DNA of 64,000 bases from Halobacillus sp. Nhm2S1 (GCF_019599545.1 NZ_JAIEZV010000003.1:62001-126000); one strand, 5' to 3'; positions 18,217-27,254 are shown, counted from the first letter of the stretch. Numbers and translations: made by a program. Notes: a model not told the origin generated them from the sequence alone.

Positions 18217-18585
18217 TTATTCTATAAGTTCGATCTTCCCTAATTCGGACTGGGCGGGATAAGATTCATTTGCACCACCCTTGCCCCATACTCTTACTTT
18301 GTCTCCTTTTTTAAAATCAGAAAATGATTCAAAAAAACCATCAATATTAAAATTGATATGAAAAATATGTGCCTCGTACGGCTTACCATCTACTCTAGAA
18401 AGTTCATTCCAACTCATAGTCACAGCTTGGTCCTTTGTAATTCCATGAACGACTAAAATCTCTTTATCTTTAACACGAACTAAATAGCCTTCGATGGTTG
18501 GGTCACCTGTATAATCTTGTTCTTCACTATTACAGCCTGCTGTGACAAAAAGAGAAAGGACAAAAAGGACTAATATTCTTTTCAT
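18217..18585 (-). CDS. Small lipoprotein with DUF3221-like domain
   Basis: Signal peptide with lipobox (VTAGC, Cys at about residue 18), then a domain starting PTIEGYLVRVKDKEILVV and ending FKKGDKVRVWGKGG, which resembles DUF3221 (YobA) proteins, an OB-like fold of unknown role. Probably tethered to the outer face of the membrane. AGGGTG precedes the ATG. Confidence 0.75.
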   Translation of the reverse strand: MKRILVLFVLSLFVTAGCNSEEQDYTGDPTIEGYLVRVKDKEILVVHGITKDQAVTMSWNELSRVDGKPYEAHIFHINFNIDGFFESFSDFKKGDKVRVWGKGGANESYPAQSELGKIELIE

Positions 18586-18688
18586 TATTCACCCTCTATT
18601 CTCTAGTTCAGTTGCACACCAAGCGATAGCCTCCCGTTTCTGTAAAACATGAAATCGAGATTAACCGGCATACCGTTATCCATATCAA

Positions 18689-19543
18689 TTATACTTTCAC
18701 CATTTGTGTATCATAGGCAAACTCTATATTCAGTCCAGAACGTTTCACCTTATTTTCTAACTCTTTAAAGTCATCAAACCCTAATCCATTTGGTTCTTCG
18801 ATGTGTGTTAAGATTACACGTTTGGCTTCAAGATCTTTGACGATCTCCATAGTTTGATTAAAGGTTGCTTCCTCTTGAAAAACAGGATGATCTTCAGGTA
18901 ATATTCTTTCGCCACTTAAGGGGTGAAATTCGAATATACCTACTGGTAATATAGCGAGGTCAACACCTAATACTTCTTTTGGTGGCACCCAATTATTCAA
19001 CTCATCCATAGCAATAAGTACTTTTTTATGATCGCTCTCCATTAAGAAAGCATAAACATAATCCTCCGCCAACCGAAACGGAAAAACTTTTGTATCATTC
19101 AAGGTAAAACTTTCTCCATCTGTTAATCGATTGAGTTTAGCAAAATCCTGGGACTCAAAAAAGTTTAAATGGTCGCTACTCCCCAAAAATGTTTTGAAAT
19201 CTATATCTACTTGTTCTGGTATATAAACATCTATTTTCTTATGTTGAGGGGGATGGTTAATCCAGTCCGCACTTAAAGATTCAATGATTCTTCTTCCCAT
19301 GACATGGTCTGGGTGCCAATGAGAGTATAGTATCCCCTTGACATCATCGACAGTAGAACGGTTGATTTGATTGTAAATATCTTCCGGTGTATCGATCAAT
19401 AAATCAGGCCCATGTACAAAGATGCTTGGCCCCATTCTACTGTACGGTACCCCTTTATTTCTTGCTTCTGAACAAACGTTACAATGACAAAGTGGTCTTG
19501 GTATAGTGATCGCACCACCTGTTCCAAGAAATTCAATTTCCAT
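18689..19543 (-). CDS. MBL-fold metallo-hydrolase (PhnP-like)
   Basis: A metallo-beta-lactamase fold hydrolase of about 284 residues. It starts IEFLGTGGAITIPRPLCHC, has the metal motif ILYSHWHPDHVMG (HxHxDH) and a late VILTHIEEPNG. The CHCNVC cysteines near residue 20 are typical of PhnP-like cyclic phosphodiesterases that carry an extra zinc. GGGGGAG lies about 9 bases before the ATG at 19543; a GTG three codons earlier is too close. Substrate unknown. Confidence 0.85.
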   Translation of the reverse strand: MEIEFLGTGGAITIPRPLCHCNVCSEARNKGVPYSRMGPSIFVHGPDLLIDTPEDIYNQINRSTVDDVKGILYSHWHPDHVMGRRIIESLSADWINHPPQHKKIDVYIPEQVDIDFKTFLGSSDHLNFFESQDFAKLNRLTDGESFTLNDTKVFPFRLAEDYVYAFLMESDHKKVLIAMDELNNWVPPKEVLGVDLAILPVGIFEFHPLSGERILPEDHPVFQEEATFNQTMEIVKDLEAKRVILTHIEEPNGLGFDDFKELENKVKRSGLNIEFAYDTQMVKV

Positions 19544-19744
19544 CTTGAACACTCCCCCTTAAACATTTTCCAAAGTATAACATTTATGTAGTTTCAGTGG
19601 TCATCTTCCTAAACAATGACTTAAGGTTCTTGTAGAAATTATTATTGGATATTTTGGCTTTTCACCTAAATCCTCCGTCTGTTTAAGACTCAAAACTGAG
19701 ATAAATACTCATGATCATCTTTATTGAACGTTGTTATTAATAGC

Positions 19745-20248
19745 TTAACGAGAAGATTGTGTATCATCGATAATAATAATATTCCCTACATATTGAGCCG
19801 TGTTACTTTCATCTTCAAATGTAGCTTCTAAAATATAGTTCCCTTCTTCAGTCGGGAACCGAAATTCTTTATACTGATTCAAATCGAGTTTGATTTTTTC
19901 TCCATTACTCCATAGCACAGCTGTGATGGTTGGGTCGGTCCAAATATCTCCACCATTTTCTTTATTCTCTTTAAAATCTAAAGAAGCATCTTGCCCTGGA
20001 AAAACCTTGATTTCTCCTTGTGATTGTCCATATTCTTCGATATCATCTATCTTTTCTTCTACTTCTCCACTGGATGAATACCAACTGATATTCGCTTCTG
20101 ATAATTGTACTGATTGACTCAGCACGTGAGCATCTATATTTAAATGAGCAGTTGGAACTCCAACATCATAATCTTCGCCAATACATCCTGCCAGTGCCGA
20201 AATAAAAAGCAATCCTGCAAAAAATTTCAGAGTTTTGTTCATTACCAT
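19745..20248 (-). CDS. Lipoprotein, 167 residues
   Basis: Signal peptide with lipobox (ISALAGC, Cys about residue 22), then a beta-rich soluble part (ITAVLWSNGEKIKLDL, NYILEATFEDES). AAGGAG precedes the ATG by 6 bases. It is probably an extracytoplasmic lipoprotein; no family recognised. Confidence 0.75.
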   Translation of the reverse strand: MVMNKTLKFFAGLLFISALAGCIGEDYDVGVPTAHLNIDAHVLSQSVQLSEANISWYSSSGEVEEKIDDIEEYGQSQGEIKVFPGQDASLDFKENKENGGDIWTDPTITAVLWSNGEKIKLDLNQYKEFRFPTEEGNYILEATFEDESNTAQYVGNIIIIDDTQSSR

Positions 20249-20587
20249 ACATCACTCCTTATATGATTATTAACCATAAATTCAAAAATCCTTGCTTAAA
20301 ATTACTGCTCGATAGCAAACTTTCCTCAGTGCTCAGTTGTTGTTGATAATATATGGACTCCAACAGCAATAAGCAGTAAAAAGCTTAAATTAATTAAGCG
20401 GTAAATCAAAGAAACTCCATCAAATAGATCTAGTACACCGTGGATAGACAACTATTATCTTGAACTATATTAAATTTACCGTACCACATTATCCATATTT
20501 TTGTAATTATCTCGACAAGTAAAATATACATTGTCAAAATGTTAAAACTATCTCGGAACGGAGCCAAATTCTAAAAAATGTACAAAT
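20249..20587. other. 339 bases without a recognised gene
   Basis: A+T-rich spacer between the lipoprotein gene and the terminator at 20588. No frame with a ribosome binding site and none of the array repeats was seen. Confidence 0.5.
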
Positions 20588-20618
20588 AAAAAACAGGCAC
20601 AAACCATGCCTGTTTTTT
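20588..20618 (-). terminator. Terminator of the DUF4397 gene
   Basis: AAACAGGCA / TGCCTGTTT hairpin with T6 on the minus strand, overlapping the stop codon of the gene at 20617. Confidence 0.9.
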
Positions 20619-21375
20619 AAGGTTGTAGAAACATAGCTTCCAGCGGCGGTTGCCCACCAGCTAAGCCTAACGCTGCAGCTGTATAGACTTGATTCGGGCT
20701 TACTGTTACTCCAGGTACTTCTAATGCCGTTTGATTGGTTCCTGCCACGCGGACTTCCAAATCGACAGTTGTTGGCGGCAGTGTCAAATAACGGGTCGCC
20801 TTGCCAAAAGGAACGTTTCTAAAGAGAACGTCTCCTCCTTTGACGGCAATGTCAACAGCAGGTGCATTCGGGGATAAATGCCAGAAACGAACCTTGGCTT
20901 TACCATTAGACACTGCGTTATTATCCATAACTGCAATCAGTTGGAGGTTATTGAGTTTTCCAGCCGCAGCAACTGTGTACATGTTCTCTCCCTCTACGCC
21001 GACGTTTTGCGAAAGTACGGGCTGATTGGTGTTACCGGCTGGATAAATATCGACTTGATACTGGCCGCCTGGAACTTCTAAATAGTCGCTTTGCTGCTTA
21101 TAAGAAACGTTTTCTAAGACCTTCTGACCATTCACGTACACATCGACAGCTGGTGCATCTGGAGACGCGTGGAGAACTCTCACTTTTGCCGGTGAGCCGT
21201 TCATCCCCATCATTTGATCATTCCGCTCACCCATCAACCACTGCTGCATACATTGCAGATGCATGTGGTAATAATGGACATGTTTTTGCGGATCCAGATA
21301 CTTATAATAGTTGGCGAGCATATCATATTTTGCCGCCTGCCATGCCAACATATCCCGGTTTCCATGTTGGTACAT
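20617..21375 (-). CDS. Protein with two DUF4397 domains
   Basis: Two DUF4397 repeats are seen: VRVLHASPDAPAVDVYVNG (about residue 65) and VRFWHLSPNAPAVDIAVKG (about residue 165), each followed by a beta sandwich. Such domains occur in bacterial surface and spore-associated proteins. The N-terminal 60 residues are rich in Tyr, His, Met and Gln; no signal peptide is evident. ATG at 21375 follows GGGGTGG. It is the last ordinary gene before the repeat array. Confidence 0.82.
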   Translation of the reverse strand: MYQHGNRDMLAWQAAKYDMLANYYKYLDPQKHVHYYHMHLQCMQQWLMGERNDQMMGMNGSPAKVRVLHASPDAPAVDVYVNGQKVLENVSYKQQSDYLEVPGGQYQVDIYPAGNTNQPVLSQNVGVEGENMYTVAAAGKLNNLQLIAVMDNNAVSNGKAKVRFWHLSPNAPAVDIAVKGGDVLFRNVPFGKATRYLTLPPTTVDLEVRVAGTNQTALEVPGVTVSPNQVYTAAALGLAGGQPPLEAMFLQP

Positions 21376-21606
21376 CACACCCACCCCTTTCAAAGATTCC
21401 CCAACTTAAGCTTATTCACCTATGAGAGGAGAAGAACTAAAAACACATCTTCCCTAATGGGGGAGGGTGGGGGGGGGAATTCTTTATTATGGGTGTTATT
21501 AACGTTGATTGTAGATCCACCTACAAAAACCTTTATCCAATGGGAGTGCTGGAATTCCAAGACATAATTTCACTCTAATAACTTCACTCTTCCAAGGGGT
21601 GTAAAA

Positions 21607-21638
21607 CCGCCGTTAGTTGAAGACTCGAAATCAAGATA
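21607..21638 (-). repeat. Array repeat 1 (leftmost)
   Basis: Core copy 40 bases after the stop of the lipoprotein gene at 21679; the C run is interrupted (CCGCCG). Confidence 0.8.
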
Positions 21639-21678
21639 TCATAATACGGATACTTAAATGCTGTCCTTGATCGGTTAA

Positions 21679-21948
21679 CTAGCAGATTGTTACTTCTCTT
21701 GTCTTGACTTCACCATTTCCATTTACAGTGTCGGTACCTGACTCACAATTATCTTTGTTTTCCCATTCAACTATGTATTTGTTAAATTTAGTAGTTACCG
21801 ACGTTACTTCAACCTCTCCAAACTCAGAAGTATGATGTTCTATAACTATTGCTTTCGCTTCTTTTTCCGAAATACCTGATTCATTGGTACTACAAGAAAT
21901 GAAGACGAACGAAAGCGATAGGAATAATATGGAAAATGTTTTGTTCAT
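21679..21948 (-). CDS. Small lipoprotein, 89 residues
   Basis: ATG at 21948 follows AAGGGGGG. The signal peptide ends in a lipobox (FVFISC, Cys about residue 17). The short mature part contains EAKAIVIEHHTSEFGEVEV, like a small PepSY-type or YpeB-like strand-helix, and a pair of Cys residues. The frame is open further upstream (to 22074) but without a ribosome binding site. First cargo gene at the left end of the array, followed by repeat 1. Confidence 0.75.
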   Translation of the reverse strand: MNKTFSILFLSLSFVFISCSTNESGISEKEAKAIVIEHHTSEFGEVEVTSVTTKFNKYIVEWENKDNCESGTDTVNGNGEVKTREVTIC

Positions 21949-22151
21949 TAAGTACCCCCCTTTTTTGAATGTTACATCTGCCATCCCATAGCCTCTCACG
22001 CTAAATAGTGCTGTAAAAAACGACTCCAATAAAAGACCGTTTCTTGAGTCATTCCTGCATCCAGTCAACTTCACGATTATTGTAATGACGGATTCAATAC
22101 TTGTGGAACAATAAAACCTATCACTATAAAAGTGGTTATTAATGATAAATA

Positions 22152-22184
22152 AGGAGTAAAGATCAGAAAAGACTCCTACTCCTT
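22152..22184 (-). terminator. Possible terminator of the c-subunit-like gene
   Basis: Imperfect AAGGAGTAGGAGTC / GATCTTTACTCCTT hairpin with a T-rich tail on the minus strand. Confidence 0.5.
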
Positions 22185-22193
22185 GACTTTCTA

Positions 22194-22445
22194 TTAATCG
22201 CAGTGCATATGCTTCCTCTTATTATGCAGCATTAACAGTGATATCACAGTTAATACAAATGCTAGACTTAACTGTGGTATTAATACATAGTTAAGCATAA
22301 ACTCTGAAATTAATCCTGCAGCTTCTGGTTGTCTGGCAATTCCCTCAACCGCTAAAGATCCAGCCATTCCTATTCCAAGTCCGATCCCTCCAAAGCTAAT
22401 AAGGGCCAACGCTGCTGCAAAACAACATTGTGAAAAACGTCCCAA
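22194..22445 (-). CDS. ATP synthase c-subunit-like protein lacking the ion-binding carboxylate
   Basis: An 83-residue hairpin of two helices. Helix 1 and the polar loop (GGIGLGIGMAGSLAVEGIARQPEAAG) match F-type ATP synthase subunit c, including RQPE. Counting from RQPE, the position of the essential Glu/Asp in helix 2 (17 residues on) is Gln in YVLIPQLSLAF. Such a protein could enter a c-ring but not carry protons. TTG start with GGAGGTG 7 bases upstream. No repeat directly follows; it lies alone among array genes, far from any atp operon in this window. Confidence 0.65.
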   Translation of the reverse strand: MGRFSQCCFAAALALISFGGIGLGIGMAGSLAVEGIARQPEAAGLISEFMLNYVLIPQLSLAFVLTVISLLMLHNKRKHMHCD

Positions 22446-22671
22446 TCTAGTTCACCTCCAATATGCTTAAACAATAAATATATTCAGTGGAATAGAATTG
22501 TTATAGTCAGTTGGACAGACCAAGAAGAAAACAGGCGTTTTCTAATTATATTGCTTCTTTAAGAGGAGTGATCATTAGATTTACACTTTTACCTTTAAGA
22601 ATTCCCACTACCTCCTCACCCTCACTCACCTGCTTTGTTAGTCAAAAAGCAACCGTCTATAGTAAACAACT

Positions 22672-22703
22672 GCCCACTTTACAGGAAGACTCGAAATTAA
22701 AAT
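22672..22703 (-). repeat. Array repeat 2
   Basis: Divergent core (GCCCACTTT, GGAAGACTCG) 44 bases after the stop of the lipoprotein gene at 22747. Confidence 0.7.
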
Positions 22704-22746
22704 GTTTTAGTACTAATCTCAAATTTAAAAACGTTAAAATTGTAAT

Positions 22747-23292
22747 TCAAATTCCGTAACGATCAATAACTTCTCCGTTATCATTTAAGAATTTTATCGG
22801 ACCCCATGCATTCACTTGATAGAAGTAACGACCTGAGTCTGTACTTATTATTTCTATTTCTTTTTCCTGGTCGCTCACATCTGCTGTTACGGCAGAAATA
22901 TTATCATTTTTTAAGTACCCGAATACAATAGGCATCTCTTTTACATTTCCTTCTTCCGTTTCATAGTGTAATACACTGTGTCTTGCACTAAATGAGTCGT
23001 CAGTGATGTTTGTCATATCAGAAACATTAAATTCCCAATCTTTATCATTCTGACCAGTGAGTACCGCGTATCCTACCTTTTGAAATCGGCCACTCTCCTC
23101 TACATCTTGGGCACTAAAAAGAAATACTGTTCCACCATCTGTTTCTTGTCTAGAGATGATATCATTTACTTTTATCTCATGGGACCAACCATGTTTTATT
23201 GCTTCTTCAGGTGATTGATTGATACACCCTGTAAGTATAAAAACTAGTATAATTAAAAGGGAATATTTAGTTATTTGTATTTTATTTTTCAC
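22747..23292 (-). CDS. Lipoprotein, 181 residues
   Basis: Signal peptide with lipobox (VFILTGC, Cys about residue 23), then a beta-rich domain with TVFLFSAQDVEESGRF and YFYQVNAWGPIKFLNDNGE. GTG start with an AGGTGA site. The C-terminal ending resembles that of the protein at 28749 (WSVKIFDKGGEVI), perhaps a shared fold. Function unknown. Confidence 0.75.
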   Translation of the reverse strand: MKNKIQITKYSLLIILVFILTGCINQSPEEAIKHGWSHEIKVNDIISRQETDGGTVFLFSAQDVEESGRFQKVGYAVLTGQNDKDWEFNVSDMTNITDDSFSARHSVLHYETEEGNVKEMPIVFGYLKNDNISAVTADVSDQEKEIEIISTDSGRYFYQVNAWGPIKFLNDNGEVIDRYGI

Positions 23293-23433
23293 CAGTTGTC
23301 ACCTCTCCTCTTTAATGGTCAGACTAACGATCAGTTATTAGATTTAGCGCCCCTCTGGACATGAAGTATTTCATATACTCAAGGCATCGAATGATAGAGC
23401 CCGTTCCATTAAAATATAGGAATATCATCTTTT

Positions 23434-24087
23434 TCACTCTAGATTTCTGATGAATTCATTAAGTTCAGTTATCTTTTTGGTTTTGAATACGATTCCTGTT
23501 TGATCAGTAATGATATACGTAGGAAAACCATGGTATAGCCCTAATAGCTTCTCGGTATTTTTTATATCGCTGACAGTATGAGTTACTTGTATGATCCGAA
23601 AAGGAAAGTTCTTTGCTTCAGAACTAGGATAGGCATCGTAACCCCCGTCTTTGTTAGGTTCAGGATTATAGATATAAAGCCCATAACCGTTTTCTACTCT
23701 CATCTCTTGGACAATATCTTGTTTAGTATAGGGTTTTACTGTTACTGCCTTGGCTTCATACAAAGGTAGTTTATTTTTTCCTTTAATCAAAGTATCCTTT
23801 GTAACCTGTCTTTTCTCGTAATTCCCAATTTCCACGGACACTTTTTGTCCACGCTTTAAATCGTTAAACGACTTCACTTCACCTTTTACTTCAACACTTT
23901 TATCTGGCTTTACTTGAAAGGCTTCAATGGCGTTCTGTTGTTTGTTTTGATTTATCTCTTGACCTTTAAACTCATTTTCAACAAAAACAACAAACGTACC
24001 TTTCTCTTGGTTCACCTCATATATTACACCCTCTATAGAAACTTTATCGTTGTTGATACAACCGGATAAAAATATAGCTATAATCAT
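23434..24087 (-). CDS. Lipoprotein with possibly damaged 5' end
   Basis: 217 codons from ATG at 24087: a very short hydrophobic start (MIIAIFLSGC, Cys at residue 10) followed by an OB-like region (VSIEGVIYEVNQEKGTFVVF) of DUF3221-like character. No ribosome binding site lies before this ATG. A fragment at 40561-40652 retains the 5' end of a related gene with a TTG start and longer signal peptide in one frame; here the matching segment is 5 bases longer, breaking that frame. The gene may be translated poorly. A weak repeat-like sequence lies at 23349-23376. Confidence 0.6.
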   Translation of the reverse strand: MIIAIFLSGCINNDKVSIEGVIYEVNQEKGTFVVFVENEFKGQEINQNKQQNAIEAFQVKPDKSVEVKGEVKSFNDLKRGQKVSVEIGNYEKRQVTKDTLIKGKNKLPLYEAKAVTVKPYTKQDIVQEMRVENGYGLYIYNPEPNKDGGYDAYPSSEAKNFPFRIIQVTHTVSDIKNTEKLLGLYHGFPTYIITDQTGIVFKTKKITELNEFIRNLE

Positions 24088-24187
24088 GATTATTCCGACG
24101 GTTTTACATCATACAAAGCCCCTTTACATTCCAAAAAATGTAGCATTGTTAGCGTATCATATGAGTGAAATGGTAACGACCAAAAAG

Positions 24188-24240
24188 ACGCTTCTCTATA
24201 ATAGAGAAACGCCCCCGTTTTTTTAAAACTTGAATTTAAC
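24188..24240 (-). repeat. Array repeat 4 with hairpin
   Basis: GCTTCTCTATA / TATAGAGAAAC hairpin joined to the core; 41 bases after the phosphoesterase stop. Confidence 0.85.
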
Positions 24241-24280
24241 AGTTTCCTTTGTTTAACACACCTGTTTCCTTAGTAAAGGC

Positions 24281-25033
24281 TTAGACAAATCGTAAATGCT
24301 GTTCTCCATGAAATACCTTTAATATAGTATCTCTAGCGGGCACATCTAACTTTTCATAAGAAAGTAAAAAGTCTTTATTATCATATGGTACTTCAATAAA
24401 AGAAACATCCATCTGTTCATTTGATCCGACATGCAATTTAACGTATGGCGCAACAGGTTTGTGATTACAACCTAATGAACTTGGATTAAGATAAAGCCTT
24501 CTGTTAGACCTAAAATGATGAACGATATGATGGTGCCCAAAACTGATAACGTCTGCTTTGGAATTTTCATATGTTGCATCAAGATTTTCAGTTGTCGGAT
24601 GGTGATCAATAGGTAAAAACTTATTTTGTACATCTAAATGATAATGAACAAACAAAAAGTTTTTCCCGTTGATCTTCTCAAATCGCATATCTGGCATGTT
24701 TAACAATTTAGGGATGAACTTCTTGTCTAATTCAGATGCAATCCATTTATGATGATCTCTTTCCTCACCGACACTTCCTGGTTCTTTCCCATCAATTATG
24801 TTTAAAATGGCTTCATCATGATTTCCTTTAACAAAAGTTATATCATTACGTGAAAACAACAAGTCAAGAACCTCATTTGTTTCGTGACCGATACCTATTA
24901 AATCACCAAGACAATAAATATGTTCTATTTGCTTATCTTTATCAATGCTATCTAAAACAACTTTTAATGCAGTGCTATTCCCATGTATATCAGCGATAAT
25001 CGCAATATTAGTACCTATTTCAATCACATCCAT
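24281..25033 (-). CDS. Calcineurin-like metallophosphoesterase
   Basis: A 250-residue cytosolic phosphoesterase with all metal motifs: IIADIHGNSTAL (DxH), YCLGDLIGIG (GD), FVKGNHDEAI (GNHD), FVHYHLD and SFGHHHIVHH (GHxH). It resembles the YfcE/PrpE groups that act on phosphodiesters or dinucleotides. Start could be the GTG two codons in, which is better spaced from AAGG. Followed by array repeat 4. Confidence 0.85.
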   Translation of the reverse strand: MDVIEIGTNIAIIADIHGNSTALKVVLDSIDKDKQIEHIYCLGDLIGIGHETNEVLDLLFSRNDITFVKGNHDEAILNIIDGKEPGSVGEERDHHKWIASELDKKFIPKLLNMPDMRFEKINGKNFLFVHYHLDVQNKFLPIDHHPTTENLDATYENSKADVISFGHHHIVHHFRSNRRLYLNPSSLGCNHKPVAPYVKLHVGSNEQMDVSFIEVPYDNKDFLLSYEKLDVPARDTILKVFHGEQHLRFV

Positions 25034-25151
25034 CCTTGAAAAAAAAGTGTTTCATCTTATTCAGCTCTTATGCCTCGTTAGTGAAAAAGTGATTGTCCGA
25101 ATTGAGCTCCCGAATGTAGAAGGATTGAAAGTAAGGTATGGACTACGATTT

Positions 25152-25805
25152 TCAACTTTCATCATCTGATGCTGTAGTCAATTTCGTCCCGACAGGATCG
25201 ACAGAATGCATGGGGCCTTGGGAAAAGTGAACCGAGCACAACCGTGTAGAATCCTCCTCATAGAAATTCAGACTCCATTCGTGGTTTCCCACCCGGATGT
25301 GCGAGTCACTTTCAACATACAAGTCGAGATCTAGTAAATTTCCTATCATTTTTGGATTCTCTTGAAAAGACAACCCGATGTCCATGGCCATGATGTGTGT
25401 CCCCTGGTCATGAACAACATCCTTTCTTTTTTGCAGTTCAATTCTGAATTTCCACGGAGTCGAAAGAAACGTTCGCCGTTCCCTTTCGTTGATATTCAGG
25501 TCCAGGCCCTTCGCCTTTTCGATGATCCGTTCGTACTCTGCTTCATTCACAAGCAGACCGATATGGTCAAACCTATCCCCTATTCCATGTCCGAAAGTAA
25601 TATTCGTCTTCCCTTTCACCATTTCGATGATTCGGAACGCAATCCCTTTATCCCTGAACTCGTCCCATTCCAGCGGCGGATTGAACGTTTGCATCTCTCC
25701 TTCGTGTCTACCGACTCGCAATACCGTCTCGAAACCCTGCTGCTGATAGAACTCTTCCATCTGTTCCACACGTTCCGTCCACCAATGGTAGTGAAATAAC
25801 TGCAT
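25152..25805 (-). CDS. Glyoxalase/VOC-like protein
   Basis: 217 residues starting MQLFHYHWWTERVEQMEEFY, with a later FDHIGLLVNEAEYERII strand-helix and MAMDIGL; this layout fits the vicinal oxygen chelate (glyoxalase/dioxygenase) fold. Codon use is more G+C-rich than most array cargo. Only a much-degraded repeat-like sequence (25108-25141, about 23 of 33 core bases) follows it. Substrate unknown. Confidence 0.65.
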   Translation of the reverse strand: MQLFHYHWWTERVEQMEEFYQQQGFETVLRVGRHEGEMQTFNPPLEWDEFRDKGIAFRIIEMVKGKTNITFGHGIGDRFDHIGLLVNEAEYERIIEKAKGLDLNINERERRTFLSTPWKFRIELQKRKDVVHDQGTHIMAMDIGLSFQENPKMIGNLLDLDLYVESDSHIRVGNHEWSLNFYEEDSTRLCSVHFSQGPMHSVDPVGTKLTTASDDES

Positions 25806-25816
25806 CCAATTCCTCC

Positions 25817-26194
25817 TTATTGTTTCGATTGCGCTTCATAAGGATGAAAAACGCCGCTGATAGACTCTTCCGTATCTGCATCTATACTTCTGATGACACC
25901 GCCAGAGATTTCTTCATTCGTTAACCTCCTAGATTCATCACCCTCAATTACAAAGCCAAGATAAATACTTCGCTTGCTGCAGTTTGCTGGCTCCGCTTCA
26001 AGTAAGTACTGTTCCTTATAGTCCACTCTCAAATTATGAATTCGTTCAGGAGTAGACGTCTTCGCCTTTAAATCCTCTTGTTTGGTTAGACTTCTTCCTA
26101 TAACGGAAACCACATATCCTTGACGGTTCATCCACAATGAAACATCACTCAACATTCCTGTTCAAACGATGATCAGTGCATGTTTGCTGCTCAT
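25817..26194 (-). pseudogene. Decayed short-chain dehydrogenase gene
   Basis: From ATG at 26192-26194 (AAGGAAG upstream) the frame reads MSSKHALIIV, then TGA at 26162-26164, then TGMLSDVSLWMNRQGYVVSVIGRS, the start of a Rossmann-type dehydrogenase (GGTGM motif broken by the stop). The C-terminal part IYLGFVIEGDESRRLTNEEI is also typical of this group. About 70 residues are missing between the halves. A second lesion thus adds to the stop codon. Confidence 0.7.
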
Positions 26195-26379
26195 AGTTAT
26201 CTTCCTTGCAATAAGAATACAGCAGAGTTGAACTAAACGAATCGGATATTGGTCGAAGAGCACCTACTTCTTTTGAAGGAGACTTTTATTTCTTGAGGCT
26301 CTATTAATAGTGATTATAGATGTTTCTACATATATTTGAATATTAAGGATTAGATTTAGATCAGACTTATTGAACTAAC

Positions 26380-26412
26380 GCCCCCTTTAACGGAAGACTC
26401 GATATCAAGATA
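26380..26412 (-). repeat. Array repeat 5
   Basis: Core copy directly before the stop of the gene at 26420, preceded by GAACTAACG. Confidence 0.9.
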
Positions 26413-26419
26413 TTCTAGT

Positions 26420-26863
26420 TCATTCTCCCATGACTACATACGATTGATCTCTAACTACTACAGTTTCAGGCACAAATCGAAGGAGGACATTGTTAGGGTC
26501 TTGATCCTTAAATCTAGAATCCCACATATTCTCATTAGAACCTAAATACTTCGTGAATAACCGCTTAGCTAAGTTAATATCGAATGGTTCTACAGTTGCT
26601 TTTCCTCTAAAACCTGCGTGGAGTACTTTTCCTGTTCGAGAGTCAAAATCCACTATACCGATAGCGCAATTGGGTTCTGTATTAATACGTAATGGAAAAG
26701 TATCTCCAGGTGTCCCTATAATCCAGAGATATCCATCTTCCCAAAGGAACCATACCGGTGAATCCCTCGGACCTTCGGTTGAAGACGTGGATAGATGTGC
26801 AAACAAAGGCTTCATTAAGAATTCATCCAAATCAAAGCTGCTTTTACCCTTTATAATTTTCAT
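26420..26863 (-). CDS. Pyridoxamine 5'-phosphate oxidase-like protein
   Basis: A 147-residue split-barrel flavin-binding protein: FAHLSTSSTEGPRDSPVWFLWEDGYLWI is the typical first half, followed by FPLRINTEPNCAIGIVDFD and FRGKATVEPFD. The family binds FMN, F420 or heme. GAGAGG precedes the ATG. Single-gene unit ended by repeat 5 within 8 bases. Confidence 0.82.
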   Translation of the reverse strand: MKIIKGKSSFDLDEFLMKPLFAHLSTSSTEGPRDSPVWFLWEDGYLWIIGTPGDTFPLRINTEPNCAIGIVDFDSRTGKVLHAGFRGKATVEPFDINLAKRLFTKYLGSNENMWDSRFKDQDPNNVLLRFVPETVVVRDQSYVVMGE

Positions 26864-26889
26864 TTGTTATAATCCTCTCTATCATAATT

Positions 26890-26922
26890 GCCCCCATTAT
26901 CGTAAGACTCGGTTTCGAGATA
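26890..26922 (-). repeat. Array repeat 6
   Basis: Core with CCCCCATTA and CTCGGTTTCGAG stem, 54 bases after the stop at 26976. Confidence 0.9.
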
Positions 26923-26975
26923 CCTCTTACTTTTCTTTTACTTTAACAGCCGTGGATGTTCATTAAACACATGCT

Positions 26976-27254
26976 TTATGTACCGAAATTACCGGAAAAA
27001 ATCATTAAAACAATATACATCACTATGCACACAAAAAAGACCATAGCAATAGAAGAATTAATTAAAGCAATTATTTTCAAAAAACCTTTCTCGCTTTTCA
27101 GTGCAGTAATAAAAGAGCCCAGTAAAAGAGAACCCAATAATAAAAGTGACAAAGGTCCAAGTACCAGATTTAATAGCCATACATAAACCAAAAATACAAC
27201 TATTGAAGCGACTATTAATAATAAAGAGACTAAAGCTAAATTTTTTTTCAACAA
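26976..27254 (-). CDS. Small membrane protein, three helices
   Basis: 92 residues, almost all hydrophobic, with three helices (about residues 5-25, 27-48, 62-86) and a charged ALKSEKGF loop. A cassette-type unit with repeat 6 downstream. No family recognised. Confidence 0.65.
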   Translation of the reverse strand: MLKKNLALVSLLLIVASIVVFLVYVWLLNLVLGPLSLLLLGSLLLGSFITALKSEKGFLKIIALINSSIAMVFFVCIVMYIVLMIFSGNFGT

